Shown one piece after another: positions 63,305 through 64,000 of a DNA stretch of 64,000 nt. Within the stretch, counting starts at the first letter, position 1. Every line of letters starts with the position of its first letter. The notes beneath the pieces were generated by a model. It was not told the origin of the DNA, searched no databases, and saw nothing but the letters and a program-made list of their open reading frames with translations. The DNA is from Hirschia baltica ATCC 49814 (GTDB lineage: Bacteria > Pseudomonadota > Alphaproteobacteria > Caulobacterales > Hyphomonadaceae). The DNA lies in assembly GCF_000023785.1 (NCBI RefSeq), contig NC_012982.1, forward strand, positions 248,001 through 312,000. Reading direction: 5' to 3'. The position numbers were made by a program, and so were the translations under genes.

Positions 63305-64000
63305 CTAAACAGGTACGGAATGTTTAGGTTTGGAAAAACTTTTTAACCCGACCAGAATTGCAATTGCAATTATTGCACCTGAAATTGGCCATGATGCAGC
63401 ACTCATTATATGCGCACTATTGGTCAGTGCATGAATAACCACGATTAAAACCAATGAGAATGTAAGGCTCATTTGCAATAAGCGAGACCAATCAATAGAT
63501 GGACGAAAGCCTGCTACAGATATAATTGCGCAAAGTCCAAGCCAGAATGTTGAAACCAAAGATGAACCTTCCCAACCAAGTGCCAGGCTAAACACTAAAC
63601 ACACGGCTAGGATTGATGGTGTCCCCCAAACCAAGCCAGACCACATACTTTCTAATATAGGTGCTGGGCGGCCTTGGTCGCGTCGACGAGCGAAATAAAT
63701 CCTCAAGCCTGTCGCCGTGATAATGCTAAGCGCTGCCCCAAATATAACATATGCAATCTTGACCCATGTACCGCCCCAATTGCCGAAGTGTACATTGTAA
63801 ATGGAGCCTGCTATTTGCTGACCAAGTGTTCCATTGGACATGCCGGTTACGCCTTCAAATTCGCCGTTGGAATTGAAATTGTAATATTCTCCGAAAATCA
63901 GACGATTTGAATGCCAGCCAATCACAGAGATATGCTGTCCGGCTGTGCCGGGATCATGATGGATATAGTAAGTTGGCGTTAAGTCTGGATAATTTTCTTG
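63305..64000 (-). CDS. PepSY-associated membrane protein (partial)
   Basis: The frame is open to the right end of the window, so the N-terminal part is missing; 231 residues are visible. A periplasmic segment (GQHISVIGWHSNRLIFGEYYNF) leads to the IYNVHFGNWGGTWVKIAYVIFG membrane segment (in part), where the LHxG-type His motif resembles PepSY-TM proteins. Five more membrane helices follow. Such proteins are linked to iron-siderophore uptake reduction, which is inferred only. A terminator follows. Confidence 0.78.
   Translation of the reverse strand, partial: QENYPDLTPTYYIHHDPGTAGQHISVIGWHSNRLIFGEYYNFNSNGEFEGVTGMSNGTLGQQIAGSIYNVHFGNWGGTWVKIAYVIFGAALSIITATGLRIYFARRRDQGRPAPILESMWSGLVWGTPSILAVCLVFSLALGWEGSSLVSTFWLGLCAIISVAGFRPSIDWSRLLQMSLTFSLVLIVVIHALTNSAHIMSAASWPISGAIIAIAILVGLKSFSKPKHSVPV

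Noticed and set aside
1-64000. CRISPR array, rRNA genes, insertion sequences or prophage genes
   Set aside because: No regularly spaced direct repeats, no rRNA sequence and no transposase, integrase or phage structural protein was seen.

Overview
This is chromosomal DNA from an alphaproteobacterium, most likely Caulobacterales/Hyphomonadaceae. The grounds are: fliQ-fliR-flhB lies directly upstream of the cell-cycle kinase gene cckA, as in Caulobacter; the families TIGR02302/DUF4175, DUF2125, MJ0042-type zinc ribbon and TadG are typical of the class; a GGAAC-N17-CGTT sigma-EcfG-type promoter is present; and a direct-repeat LexA-type box lies before recA. Base composition is moderate, lower than in Caulobacter itself. 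The family assignment is inference, since no rRNA is present.

Layout. 1-2429 (+): end of an unknown gene, then hisC-tyrC (aromatic amino acids). 2453-6498 (-): ftsE-ftsX, a YdcF-like gene, plsC and a DUF2125 gene (envelope and division). 6574-7999 (+): zinc-ribbon membrane protein and a phosphoribosyltransferase. 8027-13663 (-): argH-lptM-lysA and a DUF4175 protein. 13705-15899: TlpA-type thioredoxin (+) facing a TadG-like protein (-). 16117-19600: 3-hydroxyacyl-CoA dehydrogenase and etfBA (-), with a hemerythrin gene (+) behind a stress-type promoter. 19744-22628: cobalamin adenosyltransferase, a small HIG1-like protein, and a membrane sugar-dehydrogenase/cytochrome c fusion. 22655-30779 (-): acyl-CoA dehydrogenase, small lipoprotein, TerC, a very acidic 874-residue membrane protein and a DUF885 lipoprotein. 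30976-40020 (+): fliQ-fliR-flhB-cckA, recA, alaS. 40017-42082 (-): RsuA-type pseudouridine synthase, RsmC-like methyltransferase, SnoaL-like protein. 42225-45298 (+): asd and two tandem rarD genes. 45601-48208 (-): serine hydrolase, pyridoxal kinase, GNAT. 48368-50860 (+): Mcl2-like CoA ester lyase, ArsC-like protein, mesaconyl-CoA hydratase. 50955-55303: small membrane proteins, DUF2157, thymidine kinase, TPR-like protein, VanZ-like protein. 55418-59670 (+): a two-gene unit of a sensor-like/macro-domain protein and a polytopic patatin phospholipase. 59744-64000: Gfo/Idh/MocA oxidoreductase, MHYT-GGDEF-EAL protein, tRNA-Arg(CCU) and a partial PepSY membrane protein.

Most of the window is core housekeeping. 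The best candidate for an undescribed system is the translationally coupled macro-domain plus membrane-patatin pair at 55418-59670. It resembles the sensor-and-lipase logic of defence or stress modules, but nothing beyond domain content and gene coupling supports that role. A second theme is the number of long, near-perfect inverted repeats in the spacers. Some are clear terminators; others (17067, 20707, 24879, 28754, 37175) have no assigned role.
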